Assembly: GCF_027947535.2 (NCBI RefSeq)
Contig: NZ_JAAGKO020000072.1
Coordinates: 1-32,177, forward strand
DNA length: 32,177 nucleotides
Reading direction: 5' to 3'
Source of the DNA: Streptantibioticus silvisoli
Lineage (GTDB): Bacteria > Actinomycetota > Actinomycetes > Streptomycetales > Streptomycetaceae
Part shown: positions 1-7,790 of the stretch, in pieces
How the letters are laid out: each line of letters starts with the position of its first letter
Numbering within the stretch: the stretch's first letter is position 1
The notes under the pieces: model-generated
Told to the model about the DNA's origin: nothing
Databases searched by the model: none
The model's input: only the letters and a program-made list of their open reading frames with translations
Translations under genes and position numbers: made by a program

Positions 1-86
1 GTCTGCCGCACCGCGCGGGGCGGGGGCTGACACGGACGGGGGATCGTCGTGCGCAATCGGCGGGCGCCCCGCGCGGTGCGGCAGAC
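1..86. repeat. 22-bp perfect inverted repeat with 42-nt loop
   Basis: Bases 1-22 are the exact reverse complement of bases 65-86, separated by 42 bases. As the left arm begins at the first base of the window, the repeat may extend further left. As RNA it would form a very stable GC-rich hairpin, possibly the terminator of a gene to the left. It could also be a pair of inverted ends, but no transposase or target duplication is visible. It lies about 70 bases upstream of the idi start. Confidence 0.75.
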
Positions 87-158
87 TGGTGCCGCTCGTA
101 CGTCGTGGCGTCATCGCGCACCACGCGCGCTCAACGGTTCTTACAGCGAAGGATGGCC

Positions 159-806
159 ATGCCGATCAGTTCCGCCGCCGGCTCCTCTTTCACCGAATCC
201 CCGGTCGCCGGGGAACCGACGCGGTCCGGTGCCACGGCCGCCACCGGAACGCCGGCCGCTTCCGGGGAGATCCTGCTGGAGCTGGTCGACGAGGCCGGGG
301 TGACCATCGGCACGGCGGAGAAGCTGTCGGCGCACCAGGCTCCGGGGCAGCTGCACCGGGCGTTCTCGGTGTTCCTGTTCGACACCGGGGGCCGGCTGCT
401 CATGCAGCGGCGCGCGCTGGGCAAGTACCACTCCCCCGGCGTGTGGTCCAACACCTGCTGCGGCCACCCGTACCCCGGTGAGCAGCCGTTCGTCGCGGCG
501 GCCCGGCGCACCGCGGAGGAGCTGGGGCTGGCGCCGGCACTGCTGCGCGAGGCGGGCACCGTGCGCTACAACCACCCGGACCCGGCGTCGGGCCTGGTGG
601 AGCAGGAGTTCAACCACCTGTTCGTCGGCGTGGTGACCGCCACGCCCGCCCCGGACCCGGACGAGGTGGCGGACACCCGGTTCGTCACGCCGGGCCAGCT
701 GGCGGACCTGGACGGGAGCACCACGCTGTCGGCCTGGTTCCACACCGTGCTGGACGCGGCCCGCCCGGCCGCCCGCGAGCTGGTCGGGGACTCCGCCGGC
801 TGGTAG
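159..806 (+). CDS. idi: Isopentenyl-diphosphate delta-isomerase, type I
   Basis: Interconverts isopentenyl and dimethylallyl diphosphate, supplying the starter unit for isoprenoids; cytosolic and metal dependent. The Nudix-type fold carries the family residues: H59 and H66 in AHQAPGQLHRAFS, catalytic C101 with H103 in NTCCGHP, and the acidic pair E148/E150 in VEQEFNHLF. The AARRTAEELGL stretch matches the Nudix helix. Length is 215 aa; E. coli Idi is about 180, and residues 1-37 are a low-complexity extension. ATG 159 was chosen because GAAGGA at 147-153 sits at normal ribosome-binding distance; ATG 153, two codons upstream, is the alternative. It stands alone and converges on the minus-strand gene 972-1484. 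The terpene-synthase-like gene is about 20 kb away, so there is no evidence of a terpene cluster. Confidence 0.95.
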   Translation: MPISSAAGSSFTESPVAGEPTRSGATAATGTPAASGEILLELVDEAGVTIGTAEKLSAHQAPGQLHRAFSVFLFDTGGRLLMQRRALGKYHSPGVWSNTCCGHPYPGEQPFVAAARRTAEELGLAPALLREAGTVRYNHPDPASGLVEQEFNHLFVGVVTATPAPDPDEVADTRFVTPGQLADLDGSTTLSAWFHTVLDAARPAARELVGDSAGW

Positions 807-928
807 GGGCTCCGCCGGGGTACGGGGGACGGCCGCCGGGGCCGGTGGGCTCGACCGGGGCAGCCGGTTCAGCCGGTGGGCGGCGGGGTCGGCCGACCCG
901 TGGGTTCAGCCGGGGCAGCTGATCCTTC

Positions 929-968
929 GACCGGACCGGCGGGGCCGGCCGGTGCGGCCGGACCGGTC
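929..968. terminator. Imperfect hairpin between convergent genes
   Basis: GACCGGACCGGC (929-940) pairs with GCCGGACCGGTC (957-968) with one mismatch. It lies between the convergent idi gene and the anti-sigma-type gene that ends at 972. A bidirectional terminator is plausible, but the whole 820-970 stretch is CCGG-rich low-complexity sequence, so chance pairing is likely too. Confidence 0.35.
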
Positions 969-971
969 GGG

Positions 972-1484
972 TCAGCCGCGCCGCAGGGGGAGCGCGGCCC
1001 AGACGATCTTGCCGCCGCCGGGGGTGTGGTCGACGTCATAGTGGCCGCCCGCCTCGGCGGCGATGGCGTCGACCAGCAGCAGGCCGCGGCCCCCGGTCCG
1101 GCCGTGGTCGGCTGCCAGCGCCTTGGGGCGGTACGGGTGGTCGTCGCCGACCGCGATCCGCACCCAGCGGGGGCTGACGGCGATCTCCAGGGTGATCCGC
1201 GGCGACAGCACGGCCGCGTGCCGCACGGCGTTGGTGACCAGCTCGGAGACGATCAGCAGCAGCCCGTCGAGGGTGCCGGGGCCGGCGGGCACGCTCTCGC
1301 GGGCCAGCAGGTCGCGGACCGCGTGCCGCAGCCGGGGCACCGAGGCGTCGGCGGGCGGCGCGGTGAACATCCAGGCCCGGTCGTAGGCCACCGGCGGCGC
1401 GGCGGACGGCGGACCGTCCCGGCCCGGGGCGCCCGTGAGCGCTGACCGCACCGGGCCGCGCGGGACCGCGCCGTTGAACGACAT
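972..1484 (-). CDS. ATP-binding protein, anti-sigma factor (RsbW-like) type
   Basis: A 170-aa stand-alone GHKL ATPase of the HATPase_c_2 type, abundant in streptomycetes. Known members are anti-sigma factors that phosphorylate anti-anti-sigma partners, though most paralogues are uncharacterised. The N-box reads LLIVSELVTNAVRHA with N85; DDHPYRP (114-120) occupies the G1 region; TGGRGLLLVDAI (130-141) is the G2 loop. Residues 1-35 are a disordered Ala/Pro/Gly-rich leader. The start is ATG 1484, preceded on its strand by a GGTGG stretch. No sigma factor or antagonist gene is adjacent, so its partner cannot be named. It is divergent from the enoyl-CoA hydratase gene at 1766. Confidence 0.88.
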   Translation of the reverse strand: MSFNGAVPRGPVRSALTGAPGRDGPPSAAPPVAYDRAWMFTAPPADASVPRLRHAVRDLLARESVPAGPGTLDGLLLIVSELVTNAVRHAAVLSPRITLEIAVSPRWVRIAVGDDHPYRPKALAADHGRTGGRGLLLVDAIAAEAGGHYDVDHTPGGGKIVWAALPLRRG

Positions 1485-1729
1485 GTAGCACCACCCTCGT
1501 GTCGGTCTCCGCGCCGGCTCCGCCGCCTGTCGGGGAGCGTCCGCGGTTGTTCCGAGTCTTCGCCGCCGCGGCCCGCGGTCGCAGCGGTGTCCGCAACTCG
1601 CCTCCTTCCGACGTCTGTTGACCGGTTCCGACCGAGGGTGACGACGGCTGATCGCTTTGCTGGCGTTTGTTCTCCGGTTCGGCGGGCGGCACCGGCCCGG
1701 GGGTCGCGCGGCCGTGCGGCGCGCGCCGG

Positions 1730-1755
1730 TAGAGTCCGACCGGAACCCCCGGAGG
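1730..1755 (+). promoter_or_regulatory. Candidate -10 box and Shine-Dalgarno for the hydratase-fold gene
   Basis: TAGAGT at 1730-1735 fits the actinomycete -10 pattern TANNNT and lies about 30 bases before ATG 1766, with GGAGG at 1751-1755 as ribosome-binding site. No good -35 box is visible at 16-19 bases upstream. The 280-base divergent region 1485-1765 holds no other feature I can support. Confidence 0.3.
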
Positions 1756-1765
1756 TGGTGGACGG

Positions 1766-2512
1766 ATGGCGGAACCGGGCCTGTCGCTCGGCCGTGACGG
1801 TGCGGTCGCGACGATCACCATCAGCAATCCCGCCAGGCGCAACGCCATGACCACAGCGATGTGGCGTGCCCTGCCCCCGCTGCTGGACCGGCTGGCGGCC
1901 GATCCGGCGGTGCGCGCCCTGGTGCTGACCGGCGCCGAGGGCACGTTCTGCGCCGGGGCGGACATCACCGGGCTGCTGGACGACCCGGAGCCGGGCGCCG
2001 GCGCGGTCGCCGCCGAGGAGGCGCTGGCCGCCTTCCCCCGGCCGACGGTGGCGGCGGTGCGCGGCGCGTGCGTGGGCGGCGGCTGCCAGCTGGCGGTCGC
2101 CTGCGACCTGCGGTTCGCGGCCGAGGGCTCCCGCTTCGGGGTGACCCCGGCCCGGCTGGGCATCGTCTACCCCGCCTCCTCCACCCGCCGGCTGGCGGCG
2201 CTGGTGGGCCCGTCCACCGCGAAACACCTGCTGTTCTCCGCCGAGCTGATCGACGCGGAACGCGCGCTGCGCACCGGACTCGTCGACGAACTGCTGCCGG
2301 ACGGCGAGCTGGACGGCCGGGTCGCCGCCTTCACCGCCGGGCTGGCCGACCGCTCCGGGCTGACGCAGGCCGCCGCCAAGGAGTTCGTCGCCGGCGCCGG
2401 GCCGGACCGGGTCGCGCACTGGGAGGGCCAGGCCCGGCGCAGCGCGGAGACGGTCGAGGGCGTCACCGCGTTCCTGGAGCGCCGGGCGCCGCGCTTCACC
2501 TGGACCGGCTGA
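1766..2512 (+). CDS. Enoyl-CoA hydratase/isomerase-fold protein without the usual catalytic glutamates
   Basis: A 248-aa crotonase-fold protein. FCAGADI (61-67) and GGGCQLAVACD (104-114) mark the CoA-binding and oxyanion-hole regions. In rat enoyl-CoA hydratase two glutamates (E144, E164) activate water. The equivalent positions here read Q108 (GGGCQLA) and P128 (FGVTPARLG), so ordinary hydration is doubtful. Crotonase-fold members without these residues act as isomerases, thioesterases or decarboxylases, or are uncharacterised. The start is ATG 1766 with GGAGG ten bases upstream. The next gene begins 94 bases downstream on the same strand, so the two may be co-transcribed. The substrate is unknown. 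Confidence 0.88.
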   Translation: MAEPGLSLGRDGAVATITISNPARRNAMTTAMWRALPPLLDRLAADPAVRALVLTGAEGTFCAGADITGLLDDPEPGAGAVAAEEALAAFPRPTVAAVRGACVGGGCQLAVACDLRFAAEGSRFGVTPARLGIVYPASSTRRLAALVGPSTAKHLLFSAELIDAERALRTGLVDELLPDGELDGRVAAFTAGLADRSGLTQAAAKEFVAGAGPDRVAHWEGQARRSAETVEGVTAFLERRAPRFTWTG

Positions 2513-2606
2513 CCGCCCGGCCGGCGGACGCGCGGCCCCTCTCCCCGGGCAGACGGTGGGCGGACCCCCCTCCCCGGAACGGCTACCGATGGGTAACGTG
2601 TCGGGC

Positions 2607-3470
2607 ATGACCACGCTGACCCCGCATGACGCCCGCCGGTGCTACAACGCCTTCAACGTGCTGCACTCGGCCTTCTACTTTTCCCCCGAGCACGAGAAGG
2701 AGCTGACCTCCCTGGGTCTGGAGGCCGGTGCGATGGCCTACTTCGCCGGCCGCGCGGCGCCGATGGGCCCGGTGGGCGCCGGAGTGGTGACGGCCACCTT
2801 CTACAACTTCAGCCCGTCGCTGGTGGCCCGGCACATCCCGCGGGCGTGGGAGCTGGCCGGCCCGGCCGACGTGCTGGCGGCGCGCTCCCGGATCACCGAC
2901 GGCTACCTGACCCGGATGCTCGGCTCCGACGTCGCGGCGTCGCAGCAGGTGGCGGAGGCGGCCGCGCTGGCGCTGCGGGCGGCCGAAGCCTGCGGGAGCG
3001 GCGCCCGGCCGCTGTACGCCGCCAACGCCGACCTGCCGGTGCCGGACGCGCCGCACCTGGCGCTGTGGCACGCGACGACCCTGCTGCGCGAGCACCGCGG
3101 CGACGGCCACCTGGTGGCGCTGGCGGAGGCGGAGCTGGACGGCCTGGAGGCGCTGGTGACGCACACCGCCACCGGCAAGGGCTTCACCCCGCGGTTCTGC
3201 CAGAAGACGCGCGGCTGGTCGGAGCAGGAGTGGGCCGCGGCGCAGGAACGACTGCGTGAGCGCGGTCTGCTGGACGCGGCCGGCGAGCTGACCGACGCCG
3301 GCACCGAACTGCGCCGGACGGTGGAGGACACCACCGACCGCCTGGCGTTCGCCCCGTACCGCCACCTGGGCGAGGAGGGCGTGGCACGGCTGACGGAGCT
3401 GGCGGCGCCGCTGACCCGCCTGCTGCTGGAGGCCGGCGCGATCCCGACGCGCCACCTGGGCAAGGGCTGA
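2607..3470 (+). CDS. SCO6745-family protein (putative helix-turn-helix)
   Basis: A 287-aa soluble protein resembling the actinobacterial SCO6745 family. It shows the N-terminal stretch CYNAFNVLHSAFYFSPE, the core GRAAPMGPVGAGVVTATFYNF and the segment GFTPRFCQKTRGWSEQEW. The C-terminal half (about 195-260) reads like a MarR-type winged helix (W..A...L.ERGLLD..G.LT..G), but no function is established that I know of. Family members often sit near other genes of this left-hand set. ATG 2607 was chosen because family similarity begins at MTTLTPHDARRCY; ATG 2589 and GTG 2598 are in frame, and the ribosome-binding site is weak for all three. It ends at a strong hairpin. Confidence 0.8.
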   Translation: MTTLTPHDARRCYNAFNVLHSAFYFSPEHEKELTSLGLEAGAMAYFAGRAAPMGPVGAGVVTATFYNFSPSLVARHIPRAWELAGPADVLAARSRITDGYLTRMLGSDVAASQQVAEAAALALRAAEACGSGARPLYAANADLPVPDAPHLALWHATTLLREHRGDGHLVALAEAELDGLEALVTHTATGKGFTPRFCQKTRGWSEQEWAAAQERLRERGLLDAAGELTDAGTELRRTVEDTTDRLAFAPYRHLGEEGVARLTELAAPLTRLLLEAGAIPTRHLGKG

Positions 3471-3477
3471 CGTCCCC

Positions 3478-3519
3478 CGCGCCGGCCCCGCGGGACGTTC
3501 GCCCTGCGGGGTCGGCGCG
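3478..3519 (+). terminator. Hairpin terminator after the SCO6745-family gene
   Basis: A 14-base stem (3478-3491 with 3506-3519, one G-U pair) with a 14-base loop starts 8 bases after the stop codon at 3470. There is no U-tract, which is usual for GC-rich actinomycete terminators. Confidence 0.6.
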
Positions 3520-3677
3520 GTCAGGGCGGGGCGGTATTCGGGGCGGGGCGGCGTTCGGGGCGGGGCGGCGGTGAGGCGCGCGCGGCGTCAGCTCCGGCGC
3601 CGCGGTGGGCCCGCGGCGCGCTCGCACAGGCGTCGTGCTCGCACCGACGCGACACGCCGTCTGCGGGGGCCGGTGCC

Positions 3678-3807
3678 GCGTTCCGACCGGCACCGCGTTC
3701 CAACCCGACCGCGTTCCGACCGGCACCGCATTCCAACCCGACCGCGTTCCGACCGGCACCGCGTTCCGACCCGCCCCGCGTTCGGACCCGCCCCGCGTTC
3801 GGCCACC
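3678..3807. repeat. Tandem array of 16/17-bp units (about 8 copies)
   Basis: Copies start at 3678, 3695, 3711, 3728, 3744, 3761, 3778 and 3795. Units alternate between GCGTTCCGACCGGCACC and GCGTTCCAACCCGACC, giving a 33-bp higher-order period. The last units drift to GCGTTCGGACCCGCCCC. Two related 17-bp GTTCGGGGCGG units occur at about 3531-3570. No gene is credible here: the open frames are repeat artefacts. The array fills the 426-base gap between two convergent genes. Confidence 0.85.
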
Positions 3808-3850
3808 GCCACCACCGCGACCGCCCCGCAGGGCTCCGGCTGAGCGCCGC

Positions 3851-3906
3851 ATGATCAGTGCCGCATGATCAGTGCCGCATGATCAGTGCCGCATGATCAG
3901 TGCCGC
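3851..3906. repeat. Four exact 14-bp repeats overlapping a gene stop codon
   Basis: The unit ATGATCAGTGCCGC is repeated exactly four times, starting at 3851, 3865, 3879 and 3893. Each copy contains the palindrome TGATCA. The innermost copy holds the stop codon (3897-3899) of the minus-strand transporter gene. Because 14 is not a multiple of three, the TGA triplets of successive copies fall in different reading frames of that gene. Confidence 0.95.
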
Positions 3907-4805
3907 ATGAGGTGGCCGCGGCGGGCCAGGGACGGTTTGGGGTCGCGCTGGGCGCAGGGGCCCTCGGGCATGGCGGGGTGGCGGCCGAGCAGCACGATGC
4001 CGGCGACGATGGCGGCCAGGCCGGCCGTCTGCCAGGTGAGCGCCTCGGTGGTCACCCGCAGCCGGTCGCCGAGGAAGCCGACGCCGCAGGCGATGCCGGC
4101 CAGCGGCTGGGCGGCGGTCAGGGCGGGCAGGGACGAGCGCAGCGGCGCGGTCTCGAAGGCGGACTGCACGAGCAGCAGTCCGGTCAGGCCGATGGCGACG
4201 ATGACGTACGGCTGCCAGTGCACGAACAGTTCGGTGGCGCCGTGGTCGTCGACGATCTGGCCGCAGATGCGGGTCAGCGCGTCCTGGAGGCCGTAGAGCA
4301 GGCCTGCCGCGAGCGCCAGCACGGTGGCCTCCAGGGTGGGCCGCAGGCGTCTGCCCAGCGCGGTCAGCAGCAGGGCGATCCCCACGACCAGGCCGAACAG
4401 CAGCCAGTGGCGCAGCGGGCCGGCCGCCGCACCGCCGCCGGAGGGGCGTCCGGCGACGATGAACGCGGTCACCCCCGCCGCCAGCAGCCCGACGCCGCCC
4501 CAGCCGCTGCGTCCCAGCGGCTGGCCGGTGAGGCGGCGGGACAGGGCCATGGCGAACAGCAGGTTGGTCGCGGTCAGCGGCTCGACCAGCGAGACCTCGC
4601 CGTGGGCCAGCGCCAGCGCGCCGAGGACCTGGCCGCCGACCATGAGGGCGATGCCCAGCACCCATTCGGGCATCCGCAGCAGGTCGAGCAGCAGCCGGAA
4701 GGAGAGGAAGTCGGCGAGCGGGGCGCGCTGGGCGGCCCGTTGCTGGAGGACGAAGCCGAACCCGAGGCAGCAGGCGGCGGCGAGTCCCAGCACGAACACG
4801 GCCAC
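3897..4805 (-). CDS. EamA/DMT-family transporter, about 10 membrane helices
   Basis: A 302-aa integral membrane protein with two EamA-type halves. Hydrophobic helices begin at MAVFVLGLAAACCLGFG and continue through WVLGIALMVGGQVLGALALA, PLTATNLLFAMALS, VGLLAAGVTAFIVAG and LLFGLVVGIALLLTAL. The second half includes YVIVAIGLTGLLLVQSA, PLAGIACGVGFLGD and TAGLAAIVAGIVLLG. DMT carriers export or import small metabolites, and the substrate cannot be read from sequence. The start is GTG 4805 (CAC on the plus strand), with GAGGTGGTGA upstream. The stop codon lies inside the 14-bp repeat array. The tail after the last helix (about 280-302) is basic and cytosolic. Confidence 0.88.
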   Translation of the reverse strand: MAVFVLGLAAACCLGFGFVLQQRAAQRAPLADFLSFRLLLDLLRMPEWVLGIALMVGGQVLGALALAHGEVSLVEPLTATNLLFAMALSRRLTGQPLGRSGWGGVGLLAAGVTAFIVAGRPSGGGAAAGPLRHWLLFGLVVGIALLLTALGRRLRPTLEATVLALAAGLLYGLQDALTRICGQIVDDHGATELFVHWQPYVIVAIGLTGLLLVQSAFETAPLRSSLPALTAAQPLAGIACGVGFLGDRLRVTTEALTWQTAGLAAIVAGIVLLGRHPAMPEGPCAQRDPKPSLARRGHLMRH

Positions 4806-5064
4806 GGCTCACCACCTCGTCACGGTCGGGGTCTGCCTCCCGGCGGCCTGGGCACACGGCGGCACGGGCATCCGGCAGCTCAACGAACGGGCGATGGCGG
4901 CTGGTTCCGCCGCGAGCCGGACGCGGCCGGCGGCCACTCCGTGCGACCCGACGACTGCGGGAGGTGATCGATCGGTTTCGCAAGGCCGACAATAGACCCC
5001 CTCGGCGGGGACGGCGACCCTCCGTCGGGCCTGTTTCGTGCGCGCGCCCGGGACCGCTCGAACG

Positions 5065-5865
5065 TCAGGCCCACTGGTCGTACGCCAGTTTCGCCACCAG
5101 GGCGACGACCACGACCAGCAGCGCGTACCGCACGAAGGAGGCGCCGCGCCGCAGGGCCATGCGGGCGCCGACGGTGCCGCCGGTGACGTTGCCCACCGCC
5201 ATGCAGGCGGCCAGCGGCCACATGACGTGACCCTCGACGACGAACACCACCAAAGCGCCGAAGTTGGTACTGACGTTGACGACCTTGGCCATGGCCGAGC
5301 CGCGCAGGAAGTCGGTGCGCAGCACCAGCAGGAAGATGATGATCAGGAAAGTGCCGGTGCCGGAGCCGATGACGCCGTCGTAGAAGCCGATGCCGCCGCC
5401 GCTGAGCACCGCGAGCAGGTTGGCCCGGCGGCGGTCGAGGCGGACCGGTTCGTGGGTGCGGCCGAAGTCCGGGCGCAGGGTGACGAACAAGCCGACGGCC
5501 AGCAGCGCGACCATGATGAGGGGCCGGAAGACGGCGCCGGGCAGCCGGCTGGCGACCAGGGCGCCGGCCACCGCGGCGGGCAGCGCGACGGCGGCGGCCA
5601 GGCCGGTGAAGGGCCAGTCGGGGGTGGTGCGCCGCAGGTAGGTGGCGCAGGCGGTGCCGGTGCCGGTGATGGCGACGGCCTTGTTGGTGCCGAGCACGGT
5701 GGCGGTCGGCAGGCCGGGGAAAGCGACCAGCATGGCGGGCAGCTGGAGCAGGCCGCCGCCGCCCACCACGGCGTCGATCCAGCCGGCCGCGGCCGCCACC
5801 GGTATCAGCTCCACTGCTTCGAGCGCGCGCACAACTCCCCCAGCTTCGTCGGCGCACCCGATCAT
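5065..5865 (-). CDS. TauE/SafE-type (TSUP) permease
   Basis: A 266-aa polytopic membrane protein of the sulfite exporter TauE/SafE family, whose members move sulfite, organosulfonates or sulfoacetate. Each half of the internal duplication has the family glycine-rich loop: GWIDAVVGGGGLLQLPAML with GTNKAVAITGTGTA, and GGGIGFYDGVIGSGTGTFL with GSAMAKVVNVSTNFGAL. About eight hydrophobic segments are visible. ATG 5865 has GAGGA upstream; GTG 5832 in frame, with GGGGGAG close by, is an alternative that would remove 11 polar residues. No sulfur-metabolism genes flank it, so the substrate is open. Confidence 0.9.
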   Translation of the reverse strand: MIGCADEAGGVVRALEAVELIPVAAAAGWIDAVVGGGGLLQLPAMLVAFPGLPTATVLGTNKAVAITGTGTACATYLRRTTPDWPFTGLAAAVALPAAVAGALVASRLPGAVFRPLIMVALLAVGLFVTLRPDFGRTHEPVRLDRRRANLLAVLSGGGIGFYDGVIGSGTGTFLIIIFLLVLRTDFLRGSAMAKVVNVSTNFGALVVFVVEGHVMWPLAACMAVGNVTGGTVGARMALRRGASFVRYALLVVVVALVAKLAYDQWA

Positions 5866-5966
5866 GCCGGACGGTCCTCGCGGCCCCCTCGGCGCCCCCC
5901 ACCTGCGGATTCGCCCTTCACCGGAACCAGGGGCGACGAGGGGCGGGGGCGCGGGGCGGCGGCGGC

Positions 5967-7604
5967 TCAGTCCTCGGTGACCTCGCCGTCCTGGACGCGC
6001 AGCCGGCGGGTGGTCTCGACGGCGGCGAGCATCCGGCGGTCGTGGGTGACCAGCAGCAGCGTGCCGCGGTAGGAGGCCATGGCGGACTCCAGCTGTTCGA
6101 TGGCGGGCAGGTCGAGGTGGTTGGTCGGCTCGTCCAGCACCAGCAGGTTGACGCCGCGGGCCTGGAGCAGCGCCAGCGCGGCCCGGGTGCGTTCACCGGG
6201 CGACAGCGTGGCGGCCGGCCGCAGCACGTGGGCCGCCTTCAGGCCGAACTTGGCCAGCAGGGTGCGCACGTCGGCGGGCGTCAGGTCGGGCACCGCGGCG
6301 CCGAACGCCGCCATCAGCGCCTCCTCGCCGTGGAAGAGCGCGCGGGCCTGGTCGACCTCGCCGACCACCACGCCGGGGCCCAGCGCGGCGCTGCCGGCGG
6401 TGAGCGGGACCCGGCCGAGCAGCGCGCGCAGCAGGGTGGACTTGCCGGAACCGTTGGCCCCGGTGATGGCGACCCGGTCGGCCCAGTCGATCTGGAGGGT
6501 GACCGGGCCGAGCCGGAAGCCGCCCAGCCGCACCTCGGCGCCGTTGAGGGTGGCGACGACGGCGCCCGAGCGCGGGGCGGCGGCGATCTCCATCCGCAGG
6601 TCCCACTCCTTGCGCGGCTCCTCGACGGTGTCCAGCCGTTCGATCAGCCGGTCGGTCTGCCGGGCCTTGGCGGCCTGCTTCTCGGTGGCCTCCACCCGGG
6701 CGTTGCGGCCCACCTTGTCGTTGTCGGGGGCCTTGCGGCGGGCGTTCTTGACGCCCTTCTCCATCCAGGCGCGCTGGGTGCGGGCCCGCTGCTGGAGGGC
6801 CGCCTTGGTGTCGGCGTACTCGTCGTACTCCTCGCGGGCGTGCCGGCGGGCGGTCTCGCGTTCCTCCAGGTACGACTCGTAGCCGCCGCCGAAGGTGTTG
6901 ACCTGCTGCTGGGCGAGGTCGAGTTCCACGACGCGGTTGACGGTGCGGGCCAGGAACTCGCGGTCGTGGCTGACGACGACGGTGCCGGAGCGCAGGCCGG
7001 TGACGAAGGTCTCCAGCCGGTCCAGGCCGTCGAGGTCGAGGTCGTTGGTGGGCTCGTCGAGCAGGAAGACGTCGTAGCGGCTCAGCAGCAGCGAGGCCAG
7101 GCCGGCCCGGGCGGCCTGGCCGCCGGACAGCGAGGTCATCTGCTGGTCCAGGCCGATGGTCAGGCCCAGGTCGGCGGCCACCGCGTCGGCGCGTTCGTCG
7201 AGGTCGGCGCCGCCCAGCGCGAGCCAGCGCTCCAGTGCGACGGAGTAGGCGTCGTCGGCACCGGGCACGCCGTCGACCAGGCCCTGGGTGGCGTCGTCCA
7301 GTGCGGTCTGCGCGGCGGTGACCCCGGTGCGGCGGGACAGGAAGGCGCCGACCGACTCGCCGGGGCGGCGGTCCGGCTCCTGCGGCAGGTATCCGACGAC
7401 GGCGGTCGGCGGGCTCAGCCGCAGCACGCCCTCCTCCGGGCGGTCGGTGCCGGCCAGCATCCGCAGCAACGTGGACTTGCCGGCGCCGTTGGCCCCGACC
7501 AGGCCGACGATGTCGCCGGGCGCGACGACGAGTTCGAGCCCGGAGAACAGCACGCGGTCGCCGTGGCCGGCGGCGAGATCCTTGGCGACGAGAGTGGCAC
7601 TCAT
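5967..7604 (-). CDS. ABC-F family ATPase (ribosome-associated type)
   Basis: A 545-aa soluble protein with two ABC ATPase domains and no membrane segment. ABC-F proteins act at the ribosome as translation factors or antibiotic-resistance proteins. NBD1 has Walker A GANGAGKS (37-44), signature LSGGQ (159-163) and Walker B VFLLDEPTND. The linker, rich in Arg/Lys/Glu, spans about 240-340. NBD2 has Walker A GANGSGKS (382-389), a variant signature LSPGERTRAAL and LLVLDEPTNHLDL. Whether it protects against an antibiotic or is a housekeeping member cannot be decided by eye. ATG 7604 has no evident Shine-Dalgarno, but a -10-like TAAGAT lies just upstream. Confidence 0.92.
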   Translation of the reverse strand: MSATLVAKDLAAGHGDRVLFSGLELVVAPGDIVGLVGANGAGKSTLLRMLAGTDRPEEGVLRLSPPTAVVGYLPQEPDRRPGESVGAFLSRRTGVTAAQTALDDATQGLVDGVPGADDAYSVALERWLALGGADLDERADAVAADLGLTIGLDQQMTSLSGGQAARAGLASLLLSRYDVFLLDEPTNDLDLDGLDRLETFVTGLRSGTVVVSHDREFLARTVNRVVELDLAQQQVNTFGGGYESYLEERETARRHAREEYDEYADTKAALQQRARTQRAWMEKGVKNARRKAPDNDKVGRNARVEATEKQAAKARQTDRLIERLDTVEEPRKEWDLRMEIAAAPRSGAVVATLNGAEVRLGGFRLGPVTLQIDWADRVAITGANGSGKSTLLRALLGRVPLTAGSAALGPGVVVGEVDQARALFHGEEALMAAFGAAVPDLTPADVRTLLAKFGLKAAHVLRPAATLSPGERTRAALALLQARGVNLLVLDEPTNHLDLPAIEQLESAMASYRGTLLLVTHDRRMLAAVETTRRLRVQDGEVTED

Positions 7605-7620
7605 AAGGGGACAGATCTTA
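7602..7620 (-). promoter_or_regulatory. Possible leaderless start of the ABC-F gene
   Basis: On the minus strand TAAGAT (7615-7620) matches TANNNT and ends about 10 bases before ATG 7604. Transcription would then begin at or next to the start codon, which fits the missing Shine-Dalgarno. No convincing -35 hexamer is present, so this is tentative. Confidence 0.35.
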
Positions 7621-7790
7621 TCGGGGTGCGGGCGGACCGGCTCCCGCCGGTCGCCGCGGGCCGGACGGCGTGCCCTCGCACGGCCCGGCGGGCCCGTTCC
7701 CGGCCGCGGCCACCGCCGCGCGACGCCCGTTCCCCGTCGGCCGGCACCGCGCGGGCACGCCTGCGGCGCCGAACGCGTCGGCGCCGGGGC

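Noticed and set aside
1-86. Terminal inverted repeats of an insertion sequence
   Set aside because: The 42-base interval holds no transposase, and no target duplication or second copy is visible.
3571-3868. Several overlapping short open frames on both strands
   Set aside because: They are translations of tandem repeats without ribosome-binding sites.
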